DNA from: Trichloromonas sp034002365
GTDB lineage: Bacteria > Desulfobacterota > Desulfuromonadia > Desulfuromonadales > Trichloromonadaceae
DNA: 6,500 nt
Reading direction: 5' to 3'
NCBI GenBank assembly: GCA_034002365.1
Contig: JAVFAR010000141.1
Coordinates: forward strand, 1 to 6,500
Below, in pieces: positions 1-6,333 of this stretch. How positions within the stretch are numbered: position 1 is the first letter of the stretch; every line of letters starts with the position of its first letter. A program made the position numbers and the translations under genes. The notes below the pieces were generated by a model. It saw nothing but the letters and a program-made list of their open reading frames with translations. It did no database searches and had not been told where the DNA came from.

Positions 1-141
1 ACCGCGTGGGGTCGGGCGGTTGCTGGCGAGGCACGGCCCTGCTCTTCCGGAACTTGGCAGAAACGCTAGCATATAAATACCGGGCTGGCAACCGTGTTTT
101 TTATGCTTTTTATGTGAGAATCCAGGGGATTCGCTTCGGAT
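1..141. other. Noncoding stretch downstream of pepA, no supported gene
   Basis: I see no convincing gene here. Open frames on both strands lack a ribosome binding site and protein-like composition. The stretch is AT-richer than its surroundings at 70-118 and contains a short tandem repeat (TTTTTATG at 98-105 and again at 107-114, a 9-bp step). A 7-bp inverted pair, CGGTTGC at 17-23 and GCAACCG at 88-94, is followed by TGTTTTTT, but its loop is over 60 bases, so it is not a credible intrinsic terminator. No clear terminator for the leftward pepA transcript is visible, so that transcript may continue past the window edge. Confidence 0.5.
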
Positions 142-1653
142 TCAGGGGGGTTTCGCCGGCTGAAGACCGTCGCGCAAATACTGGATCAGCAGGCGTACAC
201 CAACCCCGGTCCCGCCCTGGGGGCGTCCGGGGACTCCCTTTTCCTCCCAGGCGGTACCGGCGATATCGAGATGCGCCCAGGAAAACTCTTCGGCGAAAGC
301 CTGCAGAAAGGCGGCGGCGGTGATCGTTCCCGCCGGGCGCCCGGCGGTATTCTTCAGGTCGGCCACTTCGCTCTTGAGCAGCTTGGCGTATTCATCCCAG
401 AGGGGAAGCCGCCAGAGACGTTCGCCGCAGCGTTCTCCGGCGTTGCTGAGGGCGCGGATCAGTCCGTCGTGGTTGCCGAGAACGGCGCTGGCCTCATGCC
501 CGAGGGCGATGATACAGGCGCCGGTGAGGGTGGCGATGTCGATGACGGCCCGCGGGGCAAAACGCTTGGCGTAGGTCAGGGTATCGGCCAGGATCAGGCG
601 CCCTTCGGCGTCCGTATTGAGCACCTCGATGGTCTTGCCGGAGAGGGAGGTGAGGATGTCGCCGGGCCGGATGGCGCTCCCCGAGGGGAGGTTCTCCACC
701 GCCGGAACCAGGCCGGCCAGGTTCACCGGCAGTTGCAGCCGCGCCGCCGCCGATAAGGTGCCAAACACCGCCGCGCCGCCGGCCATATCCATCTTCATTT
801 CATCCATCTTTTCCGCCGGTTTCAGGGAAATGCCGCCGGCGTCGAAGACCACCCCCTTACCGATGAGGGCAATGGGTTTCTGGCCATCTCCCGCGCCGCG
901 ATATTCGAGAAGGATCAGGCGCGGTTCGCGGACGCTCCCCTGGGCCACCCCGAGCAGGGCGCCGAAGCCTTCCCGCTCCAGATCCCGGCGCTCAAGGACG
1001 GTGCAGCGGAGACCGGTTTCCTCGGCCAGTTCCCGGGCCCGGCGCGCCAGTTCTTCGGGGGATTTGGCGTTGCCCGGTTCATTGACCAGATCACGGGCAA
1101 GGATGACGCCCCGGCAGATCGCTTCCGCGGCGGCGGCCCCCGCTTTGGCCGCCTTGACCTGATCGCGCCGGGGGACGCGCAGGGTCAGCTTGAGGGGGGC
1201 CGGAAGGGGATGCTCTCGATCTTGGGTGCGATAGCGGCGGAAGCGGTAGCCGGCGAGGATGAACGCTTCGCCGGCGAGTTGGGCGAGATCGCTCAGTGGT
1301 AATTGCCGGGCGGGGAGGCCGGCAAGGTCCAGGGCGCAAGCGCGCAGCCCCCGTTCCTGAAGAAAGGCCGCGGCCCCCGCCAGTTCCCGGCGCAGGTCGA
1401 ACTTCCGCTCTCGCGCGGGACCGAGGCCAAGGAGAAGAATGCGCTCAGCGGGCAGGGCGGGCGGATGGAGCAGCAGTTTTTCCCCGGCCTTGCCGCGAAA
1501 TTCCCCGTCGCGGAAGGCGCGGGTGATCGCGCCGGCGAGATGGCCGTCCAGATCCAGCGTTGCCGGGGACGGGCGGCGGCTTTCATGGATGCCGAGGATC
1601 AGGCAGGGGGTTTTCAGTTCCAGTGGGGCGGCGCTGCTGATGTGAATGTCCAT
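142..1653 (-). CDS. pepA: Leucyl aminopeptidase (cytosol aminopeptidase, peptidase family M17)
   Basis: This 503-residue protein has the usual length for M17 aminopeptidases, cytosolic two-metal enzymes (hexameric in known members) that release N-terminal residues, preferably leucine, from peptides during peptide turnover. The N-terminal macrodomain-like region spans about residues 1-160 and the catalytic domain about 165-495. The predicted metal ligands are all present: K266, D271, D289, D348 and E350. The catalytic pair is K278 and R352. The signature NTDAEGRL is at 346-353. Every one of these sits exactly four residues before its E. coli PepA equivalent (270, 275, 293, 352, 354; 282 and 356), so the enzyme should be active. 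The chosen ATG is preceded on the minus strand by a purine-rich AAGGAAAGG Shine-Dalgarno (complement of about 1659-1667), and an ATG 17 bases further upstream is out of frame. It is divergent from the lipoprotein gene and has its own promoter. E. coli PepA also binds DNA; nothing here tests that role. Confidence 0.96.
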   Translation of the reverse strand: MDIHISSAAPLELKTPCLILGIHESRRPSPATLDLDGHLAGAITRAFRDGEFRGKAGEKLLLHPPALPAERILLLGLGPARERKFDLRRELAGAAAFLQERGLRACALDLAGLPARQLPLSDLAQLAGEAFILAGYRFRRYRTQDREHPLPAPLKLTLRVPRRDQVKAAKAGAAAAEAICRGVILARDLVNEPGNAKSPEELARRARELAEETGLRCTVLERRDLEREGFGALLGVAQGSVREPRLILLEYRGAGDGQKPIALIGKGVVFDAGGISLKPAEKMDEMKMDMAGGAAVFGTLSAAARLQLPVNLAGLVPAVENLPSGSAIRPGDILTSLSGKTIEVLNTDAEGRLILADTLTYAKRFAPRAVIDIATLTGACIIALGHEASAVLGNHDGLIRALSNAGERCGERLWRLPLWDEYAKLLKSEVADLKNTAGRPAGTITAAAFLQAFAEEFSWAHLDIAGTAWEEKGVPGRPQGGTGVGVRLLIQYLRDGLQPAKPP

Positions 1654-1691
1654 GGGGCCTTTCCTTTCATGACGTGGCCAAATTACCGGTC

Positions 1692-1720
1692 ATTCTAGCG
1701 GTCCCCCGGACCCTTTTCAA
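1692..1720 (-). promoter_or_regulatory. Predicted sigma70 promoter of pepA
   Basis: Read on the minus strand, a -35 box TTGAAA (plus-strand 1715-1720) is separated by 17 bp from a -10 box TAGAAT (1692-1697). Each box matches five of six consensus positions and the spacing is optimal. Transcription would start near 1685, giving a leader of about 30 bases before the pepA ATG. The spacer contains a perfect 5-bp inverted repeat, GGTCC (1700-1704) and GGACC (1708-1712) with a 3-base gap, which could be an operator or could be chance in GC-rich DNA. Confidence 0.7.
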
Positions 1721-1723
1721 TCT

Positions 1724-1748
1724 TCGACCGGGCGTGGTCGATTTTTTT
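1724..1748 (+). terminator. Intrinsic terminator, rightward, between divergent genes
   Basis: A perfect 6-bp stem, TCGACC (1724-1729) and GGTCGA (1736-1741), encloses the 6-base loop GGGCGT and is followed at once by seven T residues (1742-1748). This is the geometry of a Rho-independent terminator for plus-strand transcription. No plus-strand gene lies to its left in the window. It would therefore stop transcripts running antisense to pepA and shield the lipoprotein promoter, which begins 22 bases further on. On the minus strand the T-tract is on the wrong side for termination. Confidence 0.6.
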
Positions 1749-1769
1749 GACCCGGCCCGTGTCGTGTTT

Positions 1770-1797
1770 TTGACAAACGTCGACAAGCCGCTACAAT
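1770..1797 (+). promoter_or_regulatory. Strong sigma70 promoter of the lipoprotein gene
   Basis: A perfect consensus -35 box TTGACA (1770-1775) is followed after 16 bp by TACAAT (1792-1797), five of six matches to TATAAT. Transcription should start near 1804, leaving a leader of about 110 bases before the start codon at 1914. GACAA occurs twice at a 10-bp step (1772-1776 and 1782-1786), within the -35 box and spacer. That would place both copies on one face of the helix, but no regulator can be named. Confidence 0.75.
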
Positions 1798-1866
1798 GCA
1801 CGATAGCCGAGTAATTTAGGGATGGTTTATTCTTTTCTGTCCCCCGTGATTCCCCGATCCGTTGTG

Positions 1867-1878
1867 GAGCTTCGGCTC
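1867..1878 (+). other. UUCG-tetraloop hairpin in the lipoprotein mRNA leader
   Basis: GAGC (1867-1870), TTCG (1871-1874) and GCTC (1875-1878) form a 4-bp stem closed by the very stable cUUCGg tetraloop. It lies 22 bases upstream of the Shine-Dalgarno AAAGGAGG (1900-1907). No run of T follows, so it is not a terminator. It could stabilise the 5' end of the mRNA or guide leader folding. The rest of the leader shows no riboswitch that I recognise. Confidence 0.4.
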
Positions 1879-1913
1879 GTTTGATTTATCGCTCGATTTA
1901 AAGGAGGCGACTC

Positions 1914-2744
1914 ATGGCTCGAAAAGTTACCTTGATCTGGGGTTTGCTGGCGTTGCTGTTCGTTACCGGGTGCGCCGGCCCCGGCCGACAGAGCTCCGAA
2001 CGCTGGATCGACGACTATGTGCAGCGGGACGGCAAGACCGGAATAGAGGGCCGGGTCCATCTCAAGGATGACGGTTCGCCGATCGCCGGCGCCTATGTGA
2101 ATATCTACCCCGATGCCGTCTCCAACCTGCTTGGGCCGTCGATGTACATCTCCCTGCCGACGGATGCGCAGGGGCGCTACCATCTCGATGTCCCCCCGGG
2201 CACCTATTATGTGGTGGCGCGCAAGCGCCTCAGCGGGCGCTCCATGGGGCCCCTCTCCCCCGGAGACTATTATTCGGAACATCAGCGAATTCTGGTAGAG
2301 GTCAAGGCCGGTAAGCTGGCTGTGGCCGATCTGCCCTTGGTCGCCATCAAGGCACCGATGTTCTTCAAAAAGGGGTTGGCCGATGTCCAGAGCGATACCG
2401 GGATTCGCGGGCGGCTGGTGGACGCCGAAGGGCGCCCGGTCCCCGGCGGTTTCGCCACGGCCTACGGCGACGCCGAGATGCGCCGTCTGCCCGATCATGC
2501 CTCGACCCTCTCCGATGAAAACGGCAACTTCACCCTCTATCTTCCCGATGCGGGCACCTATTACCTCGGGGCGCGCATCCATGCCTGGGATATGCCCCGT
2601 CCCGGCGAGCCCCACGGACGACTGGGCGGCGATACGCCGACGCCGGTTTCGGTGAAAAAAGGGACTTTCGTCGAGGATATCGTCATCGAAATGCATCCTT
2701 TTGCCGGCGAATACCAGGCGGGCAAGAGTCGCCGCCCGCTTTGA
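1914..2744 (+). CDS. Outer-membrane-type lipoprotein with two tandem carboxypeptidase-regulatory-like domains
   Basis: The 276-residue product begins with a basic, hydrophobic signal peptide ending in the lipobox V-T-G-C, with C20 as the lipidated residue. Position +2 is alanine, so there is no inner-membrane retention aspartate and sorting to the outer membrane is likely. The mature part holds two homologous beta-sandwich modules. Module one starts near T42 (TGIEGRV) and module two near T162 (TGIRGRL). Each continues through a D-x-x-G-x-(F/Y) turn (TDAQGRYHLDV; SDENGNFTLYL) and a GTYY strand (96-99; 214-217), then a V-K-x-G segment (130-133; 247-250). This pattern fits the CarboxypepD_reg/transthyretin-like superfamily, which usually has a structural or binding role and no catalysis. 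I see no catalytic motif. The start is fixed by a near-perfect AAAGGAGG six bases upstream. The gene appears monocistronic, between its own promoter and a strong downstream hairpin. The specific function is unknown. Confidence 0.85.
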   Translation: MARKVTLIWGLLALLFVTGCAGPGRQSSERWIDDYVQRDGKTGIEGRVHLKDDGSPIAGAYVNIYPDAVSNLLGPSMYISLPTDAQGRYHLDVPPGTYYVVARKRLSGRSMGPLSPGDYYSEHQRILVEVKAGKLAVADLPLVAIKAPMFFKKGLADVQSDTGIRGRLVDAEGRPVPGGFATAYGDAEMRRLPDHASTLSDENGNFTLYLPDAGTYYLGARIHAWDMPRPGEPHGRLGGDTPTPVSVKKGTFVEDIVIEMHPFAGEYQAGKSRRPL

Positions 2745-2778
2745 TTGCCGGCGCTTTTTGAAGTAGAAATCGGTAGCT

Positions 2779-2827
2779 ACGCCCAGCGGCTCCACCGGAG
2801 GCTTTCCGGTGGAGCCGCTGGGCGTTT
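2779..2827 (+). terminator. Long perfect hairpin after the lipoprotein gene, probable terminator with weak T-tail
   Basis: The left arm (2779-2799) and right arm (2805-2825) are perfectly complementary over 21 bp around the 5-base loop GGCTT (2800-2804). Only three T residues (2825-2827) follow, then GGG. The position, 35 bases past the lipoprotein stop and before a same-strand gene, suits a terminator, but the poor U-tract is unlike a classical one. It could instead be an mRNA 3'-end stabiliser, a Rho-assisted stop or a dispersed repeat. A smaller GC hairpin (GCGGGC 2718-2723, GCCCGC 2734-2739) lies over the end of the coding region. Confidence 0.6.
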
Positions 2828-3088
2828 GGGCTGTGACGAAAACAGGAATGATTCTTGCTTTTAATCCAAGGATGTCTTTTGGCCCGGATCGACCCGGGGG
2901 GGCGTAACGAGTACCATCGATCGTCTCCTGAGGATTCCCGACGCCGCCGGGATTAGCCGTTGCCCATGCCCTTGTAAAAGTGCTATTTTTACGGGAAATG
3001 GCGGTTGTGACAATTTTGGGGGTACGTCAAGGGGCGCTGCCGGCGCCCGTTCCGTTCTTCCGCCACCAATACCTGAGAGAGTGCCGCG
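2828..3088. other. Noncoding region upstream of the chemoreceptor gene
   Basis: Together with the hairpin before it, this makes a gene-free interval of 344 bases (2745-3088). Contents seen: a small inverted repeat CCCGG/CCGGG at 2883-2898, a second one TCCCG/CGGGA at 2936-2952, an AT-rich inverted repeat at 2974-2992, a candidate promoter at 2960-2989, and the palindrome TTGTGACAA near 3003-3011. I found no small gene with a ribosome binding site and no recognisable riboswitch, including no clear cyclic-di-GMP (GEMM) core. Confidence 0.5.
2960..2992 (+). promoter_or_regulatory. Candidate chemoreceptor promoter with an overlapping inverted repeat
   Basis: TTGCCC (2960-2965) and TATTTT (2984-2989) are 18 bp apart, each matching four of six sigma70 consensus positions, so the promoter would be weak or activator-dependent. 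A perfect inverted repeat, GTAAAA (2974-2979) and TTTTAC (2987-2992) with a 7-base gap, covers the -10 element. That is a natural place for a repressor or other dimeric regulator. A start near 2996 would give a leader of about 93 bases. A flagellar sigma28 promoter was looked for and not convincingly found. Confidence 0.35.
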
Positions 3089-5467
3089 ATGTTTACTTTG
3101 ACGAGTCTGCGCTGGAAAATCCTCTCCGCTCTGATCGGCCTTTCCGTGGTGCCGATGGTGATCGCCCTGCTCATTTTGCTGAATTCGGTCTCCAGCCAGT
3201 TCGACCGGACCCTGGAACAGCGGGCCGATGAACTGGCTGGATTTGTGCGCAATACCATCGCCTATTCGGAGAATGAAGCCGGCAATTATGTGCGTCTGAC
3301 CAGTCAGTCCCCGGACCTGGTCAACTCCATCTATTTCGCCAGCACTCCCGAGGAGATGCTCGACATCGGCGCGGTCATCGAAAATGCCCAGCAGGTTTTC
3401 CATTTCGACCTGCTGCAGGTGCTCAATGCCGAAGGCGAGCTGTTGCGCAGCAGTGTGCATTCCGATCACCAGGGGCTGGAGATCGAGCCGCTCAAGGATC
3501 ATGTCGTGGTTCAGGCGGCGCTGGCCAACCGTGGGGCCAAGGGGATCGCCCAGATCGCCGGTTACCCCGCCATCGTCACCATTTCCCCCATCACTTTCCA
3601 TGACAATCCTATCGGCTATCTCCTCGGCGCGGTCTTTCTCGATGATGATTACGCCAAGAAAATCAAGAGGATAGCCGGTTCGGACCTGGCCTTCTACAGC
3701 CGCTCGGGACAGATTACGTCCTCCCTCGACGAATTGCGCGGCCTGCGCGCCGAGGACTACCAGGGGCGCGAGAGCTGGTCGGCGACCCTGGCGGAAACGC
3801 CGTACAGCATCCATCATTTCACCCTCAACGAAGAGGGGGAGGGCATGATCCTGGCCCTCGATCGCTCGGAGATGGTGGCGGCCCGGCAGCAGACGCGAAA
3901 CCTTTTTCTCGCTATTCTCCTCGGAGTCGGCGCCTTGGCGCTGGTCGTCGGTGTCGGCATTTCCCGCAGCATCGTCCGCCCCCTTTCGGCGGTGGTCGGG
4001 AGCCTCAAGGAAATGGCCGAGGGGGCGGGAGATCTGACCAGCCGTCTGGAGGTTCAGTCCAAGGACGAGGTCGGCGCCCTGGCGGGCAATTTTAATCAGT
4101 TTCTCGGGCGCTTGCAGGAGATGGTGCGGCGACTGCAGGTGGTGCGCGCCGACCTGGGCGGGGCCGCCCAGCGCATCCGGGGTTCGGCGGGACAGGTCAA
4201 CGAGGGGGTGAACCATTCCTTCCGCTCCATCGAGGAATGCCACACGGCGATCCAGGGGATCGAGCAGACCCTGGGCGGCATCGCCGAGAGCACCGGCACC
4301 CTGGTCACGGCGGTGGAGGAAAGCTCCTCGGCGACGCTGGAGCTCGGCTCGACCATCGAGGAGATCGCCGAGCAGATGGAAAACCTCTTCGCCACGGTCG
4401 ATGAGGTCTCCAGTTCCATCAACGAAATGTCCGTGTCGAGCCAGCAGATCATGGAGAATGTGGAGATTCTCGCTTCCTCCACGGAAGTGACGGCCTCCTC
4501 CATCACCGAGATGGATGCCGCCATCAAGGAGATCGAGGAAAATGCCGGAATGACCAACCGCCTTTCCGAGGCGGCGGCGAACGATTCGCAGTTGGGCAAG
4601 GAGGCGGTCGATTCCACCATTCAGGGGATCGGCGCCATTCGCGAAATGGTCGACGGAGCGAGCCGGGTGATTCGTGATCTTGGGCACCAGTCCAACGCCA
4701 TCGGCAAGATTCTCAGCGTCATCGACGACGTCGCCGATCAGACCAGCCTGCTGGCCTTGAACGCCGCCATTATCGCGGCCCAGGCCGGCGAGCACGGCAA
4801 GGGCTTCGCCGTGGTCGCCGATGAAATCCGCGAACTGGCCGAGCGCACCGCCGTTTCGACCCGGGAAATCGCCGGCATCATCGGCAATCTGCAAGGCGGG
4901 GTGAAGGAGGCGGTGAAGGTGATGGATGCCAGCAGCGAACGGGTTCACCAGGAGGTGGCGCGTTCCCAGGTGGCGGGCGAAGCTCTGGAAAAGATCCGCA
5001 ACAGTACCCTCAAGGCGACGGACCAGGTCCGCGGCATCGTTCGCGCCACCCAGGAGCAGGCGCGCGGCAGCCAGCAGATCACCGGCTCGATCAACCAGAT
5101 CGCCTCGATGCTCGGGCAGATCGCCTCGGCCATCAAGCAGCAGACGGCGGGGGCCCAGCAGTTGGCCCACGCCGCCGAGTCGATGCGCGCCATCGCCTCC
5201 CACGGCAAGCTCAGCACCTCGGAACAGGCCAAGGGGAGCCGCCAGATCAATACCAGCATGGAAAATATCAGTCTGATGATCGAGCGCATCGATGAGGCGA
5301 CCCGCGAGCAGACCAGCCGGGTCCGTCAGGTGCTGGAAGCGGTCGCCAGCCTGCGCGATGTGGGCGAGAACAACGCCCTGCGCGCTGCCGAGCTCAACCA
5401 GGTGGTGGAAAGCCTGACCCGGCAGACCGCCGCCCTCGACGAAGAGGTCGGCGCCTTCAAGGCATGA
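3089..5467 (+). CDS. Methyl-accepting chemotaxis protein, transmembrane, with periplasmic Cache-like sensor and HAMP
   Basis: This 792-residue receptor has the standard transmembrane chemoreceptor layout: first membrane helix about 11-32, periplasmic sensor about 33-270, second helix about 271-292, HAMP about 290-343, then a long coiled-coil signalling domain to the C-terminus. The sensor's size and strand pattern suggest a double Cache (PDC) fold; the ligand is unknown. The hairpin tip that docks CheA and CheW lies at about 541-590, with DVADQTSLLALNAA at 547-560 and GFAVVADEIRELAERT at 572-587. Aligned to E. coli Tsr, E385 and R388 correspond to I562 and Q565, an uncommon pair, while N558 (N381) and E568 (E391) are kept. 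Candidate methylation pairs include Q684-Q685 in SAIKQQTAGA and E712-Q713. There is no C-terminal NWETF-type CheR/CheB tether. The start ATG has a modest GAGAGA eight bases upstream. The stop overlaps the next gene by four bases. Domain boundaries are estimates. Confidence 0.95.
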   Translation: MFTLTSLRWKILSALIGLSVVPMVIALLILLNSVSSQFDRTLEQRADELAGFVRNTIAYSENEAGNYVRLTSQSPDLVNSIYFASTPEEMLDIGAVIENAQQVFHFDLLQVLNAEGELLRSSVHSDHQGLEIEPLKDHVVVQAALANRGAKGIAQIAGYPAIVTISPITFHDNPIGYLLGAVFLDDDYAKKIKRIAGSDLAFYSRSGQITSSLDELRGLRAEDYQGRESWSATLAETPYSIHHFTLNEEGEGMILALDRSEMVAARQQTRNLFLAILLGVGALALVVGVGISRSIVRPLSAVVGSLKEMAEGAGDLTSRLEVQSKDEVGALAGNFNQFLGRLQEMVRRLQVVRADLGGAAQRIRGSAGQVNEGVNHSFRSIEECHTAIQGIEQTLGGIAESTGTLVTAVEESSSATLELGSTIEEIAEQMENLFATVDEVSSSINEMSVSSQQIMENVEILASSTEVTASSITEMDAAIKEIEENAGMTNRLSEAAANDSQLGKEAVDSTIQGIGAIREMVDGASRVIRDLGHQSNAIGKILSVIDDVADQTSLLALNAAIIAAQAGEHGKGFAVVADEIRELAERTAVSTREIAGIIGNLQGGVKEAVKVMDASSERVHQEVARSQVAGEALEKIRNSTLKATDQVRGIVRATQEQARGSQQITGSINQIASMLGQIASAIKQQTAGAQQLAHAAESMRAIASHGKLSTSEQAKGSRQINTSMENISLMIERIDEATREQTSRVRQVLEAVASLRDVGENNALRAAELNQVVESLTRQTAALDEEVGAFKA

Positions 5468-6252
5468 GCGGACGCGCCGTCACCGTGACCATTCTCGGCT
5501 CCGGCACCAGCACCGGGGTGCCGGTGCCGGCCTGCACCTGCCCGGTCTGCCGTTCCCGGGAACCGCGCAACCAGCGCACCCGTTGCAGTATCCTGCTCAG
5601 CTTCGACGGCCGCAACATCCTCATCGACACCTCCACCGACCTGCGCCAGCAGGCGTTGCGCGAAGGTATCACCCATGTCGACGCCGTTCTCTTCACCCAC
5701 ACCCATGCCGACCACGTCAACGGCATTGATGATCTCCGCCCCTTCAACCTGGCTTCGGGGGCGGCCATTCCCATCCACGCCTGCGCCGAGGATCTCGCCG
5801 TGCTGCGCCGGGTCTTCGCCTATATCTTCGAAAACGGCGACGAGCCCGGCTACCGCCCCCGCCTGAGCGCGCGGGAGATCAACGCGGGCTTTTCCCTCTT
5901 TGGGCTGCCGATTCTCCCCCTGCCGCTGCTCCACGGCCCGGGGCGCTCCCTCGGTTACCGCATCGGCCCCTTCGCCTACCTCACCGATTGCAGTTCCATC
6001 CCCGAAGCGACCCTGGAGCTGCTCGCCGGAATCGATATCCTGATCATCGACGGTCTGCGCTTTCGCCCCCACCTCAGCCACCTGAGCATCTCCCAGGCCC
6101 TGGCCGTGGCCGAGGGCCTGGGCGCCGGGCGCACCATCCTCACCCATCTCAGCCATGATGTCGATTACGCCCGTCATGCCCCGCTTCTCCCCCCCGGTAC
6201 CGAGCTGGCTTACGACGGCCAGCGCCTGGTCTTCACCCTGCCCAGCCCCTGA
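5464..6252 (+). CDS. PhnP-like metallo-beta-lactamase-fold phosphodiesterase
   Basis: This is a 262-residue cytosolic MBL-fold hydrolase. The dinuclear metal site is complete: HTHADH at 79-84 supplies H79, H81, D83 and H84, with H157, D175 and H228 further on. H206 matches the catalytic H200 of E. coli PhnP, lying the same 22 residues before the last metal histidine. A structural zinc site like PhnP's is also present: C24, C26 and C29 (CTCPVC), with H231 as probable fourth ligand. PhnP hydrolyses 5-phosphoribosyl 1,2-cyclic phosphate in phosphonate breakdown, but no phn genes are visible here, so the substrate may be another cyclic phosphodiester and I give no symbol. The ATG lies inside the receptor's last codons (ATGA overlap) with only AAGG immediately before it, which implies translational coupling. 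No terminator follows. Confidence 0.88.
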   Translation: MSGRAVTVTILGSGTSTGVPVPACTCPVCRSREPRNQRTRCSILLSFDGRNILIDTSTDLRQQALREGITHVDAVLFTHTHADHVNGIDDLRPFNLASGAAIPIHACAEDLAVLRRVFAYIFENGDEPGYRPRLSAREINAGFSLFGLPILPLPLLHGPGRSLGYRIGPFAYLTDCSSIPEATLELLAGIDILIIDGLRFRPHLSHLSISQALAVAEGLGAGRTILTHLSHDVDYARHAPLLPPGTELAYDGQRLVFTLPSP

Positions 6253-6270
6253 CGCCCTCCCCCTTTTTCC

Positions 6271-6298
6271 TTGCCGTGCCCCGGACAATGGGTATAAT
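6271..6298 (+). promoter_or_regulatory. Predicted sigma70 promoter of the EF-G gene
   Basis: A perfect -10 box TATAAT (6293-6298) is preceded after 16 bp by TTGCCG (6271-6276), which matches four of six -35 positions. The start near 6305 would give a leader of about 29 bases. The -10 box is the left arm of an inverted repeat, TATAAT and ATTATA (6310-6315) with an 11-base gap, and is flanked by TGGG/CCCA. These could be regulatory or chance in an AT-rich spot. The promoter lies 19 bases after the phosphodiesterase stop, so readthrough from that gene may add to expression. Confidence 0.65.
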
Positions 6299-6333
6299 TG
6301 CCCAAATTCATTATAGTTACTTGGGGTGCGGTC

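Noticed and set aside
54..70. A possible sigma54 promoter (TTGGCA followed by GC)
   Set aside because: The GG-to-GC gap is 11 bases where sigma54 needs 10, and no plus-strand gene follows.
1804..1913. A possible riboswitch in the long lipoprotein leader
   Set aside because: Apart from the short UUCG hairpin I find no conserved core of cyclic-di-GMP, cobalamin or other known riboswitches, and no alternating terminator.
1827..2795. A 322-codon minus-strand open frame opposite the lipoprotein gene
   Set aside because: The plus-strand frame has a signal peptide, lipobox, ideal ribosome binding site and promoter. The minus frame has no recognisable domain and runs through the downstream hairpin.
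2975..3001. A possible sigma28 (flagellar) promoter before the chemoreceptor, beginning TAAAAGTG
   Set aside because: The downstream box reads GGGAAATG and does not resemble GCCGATAA.
2861..5203. A 780-codon open frame on the minus strand opposite the chemoreceptor
   Set aside because: It is a shadow of the receptor's codon pattern: rich in G, D, H, L and R, with no recognisable domain. The plus-strand frame has complete family motifs.
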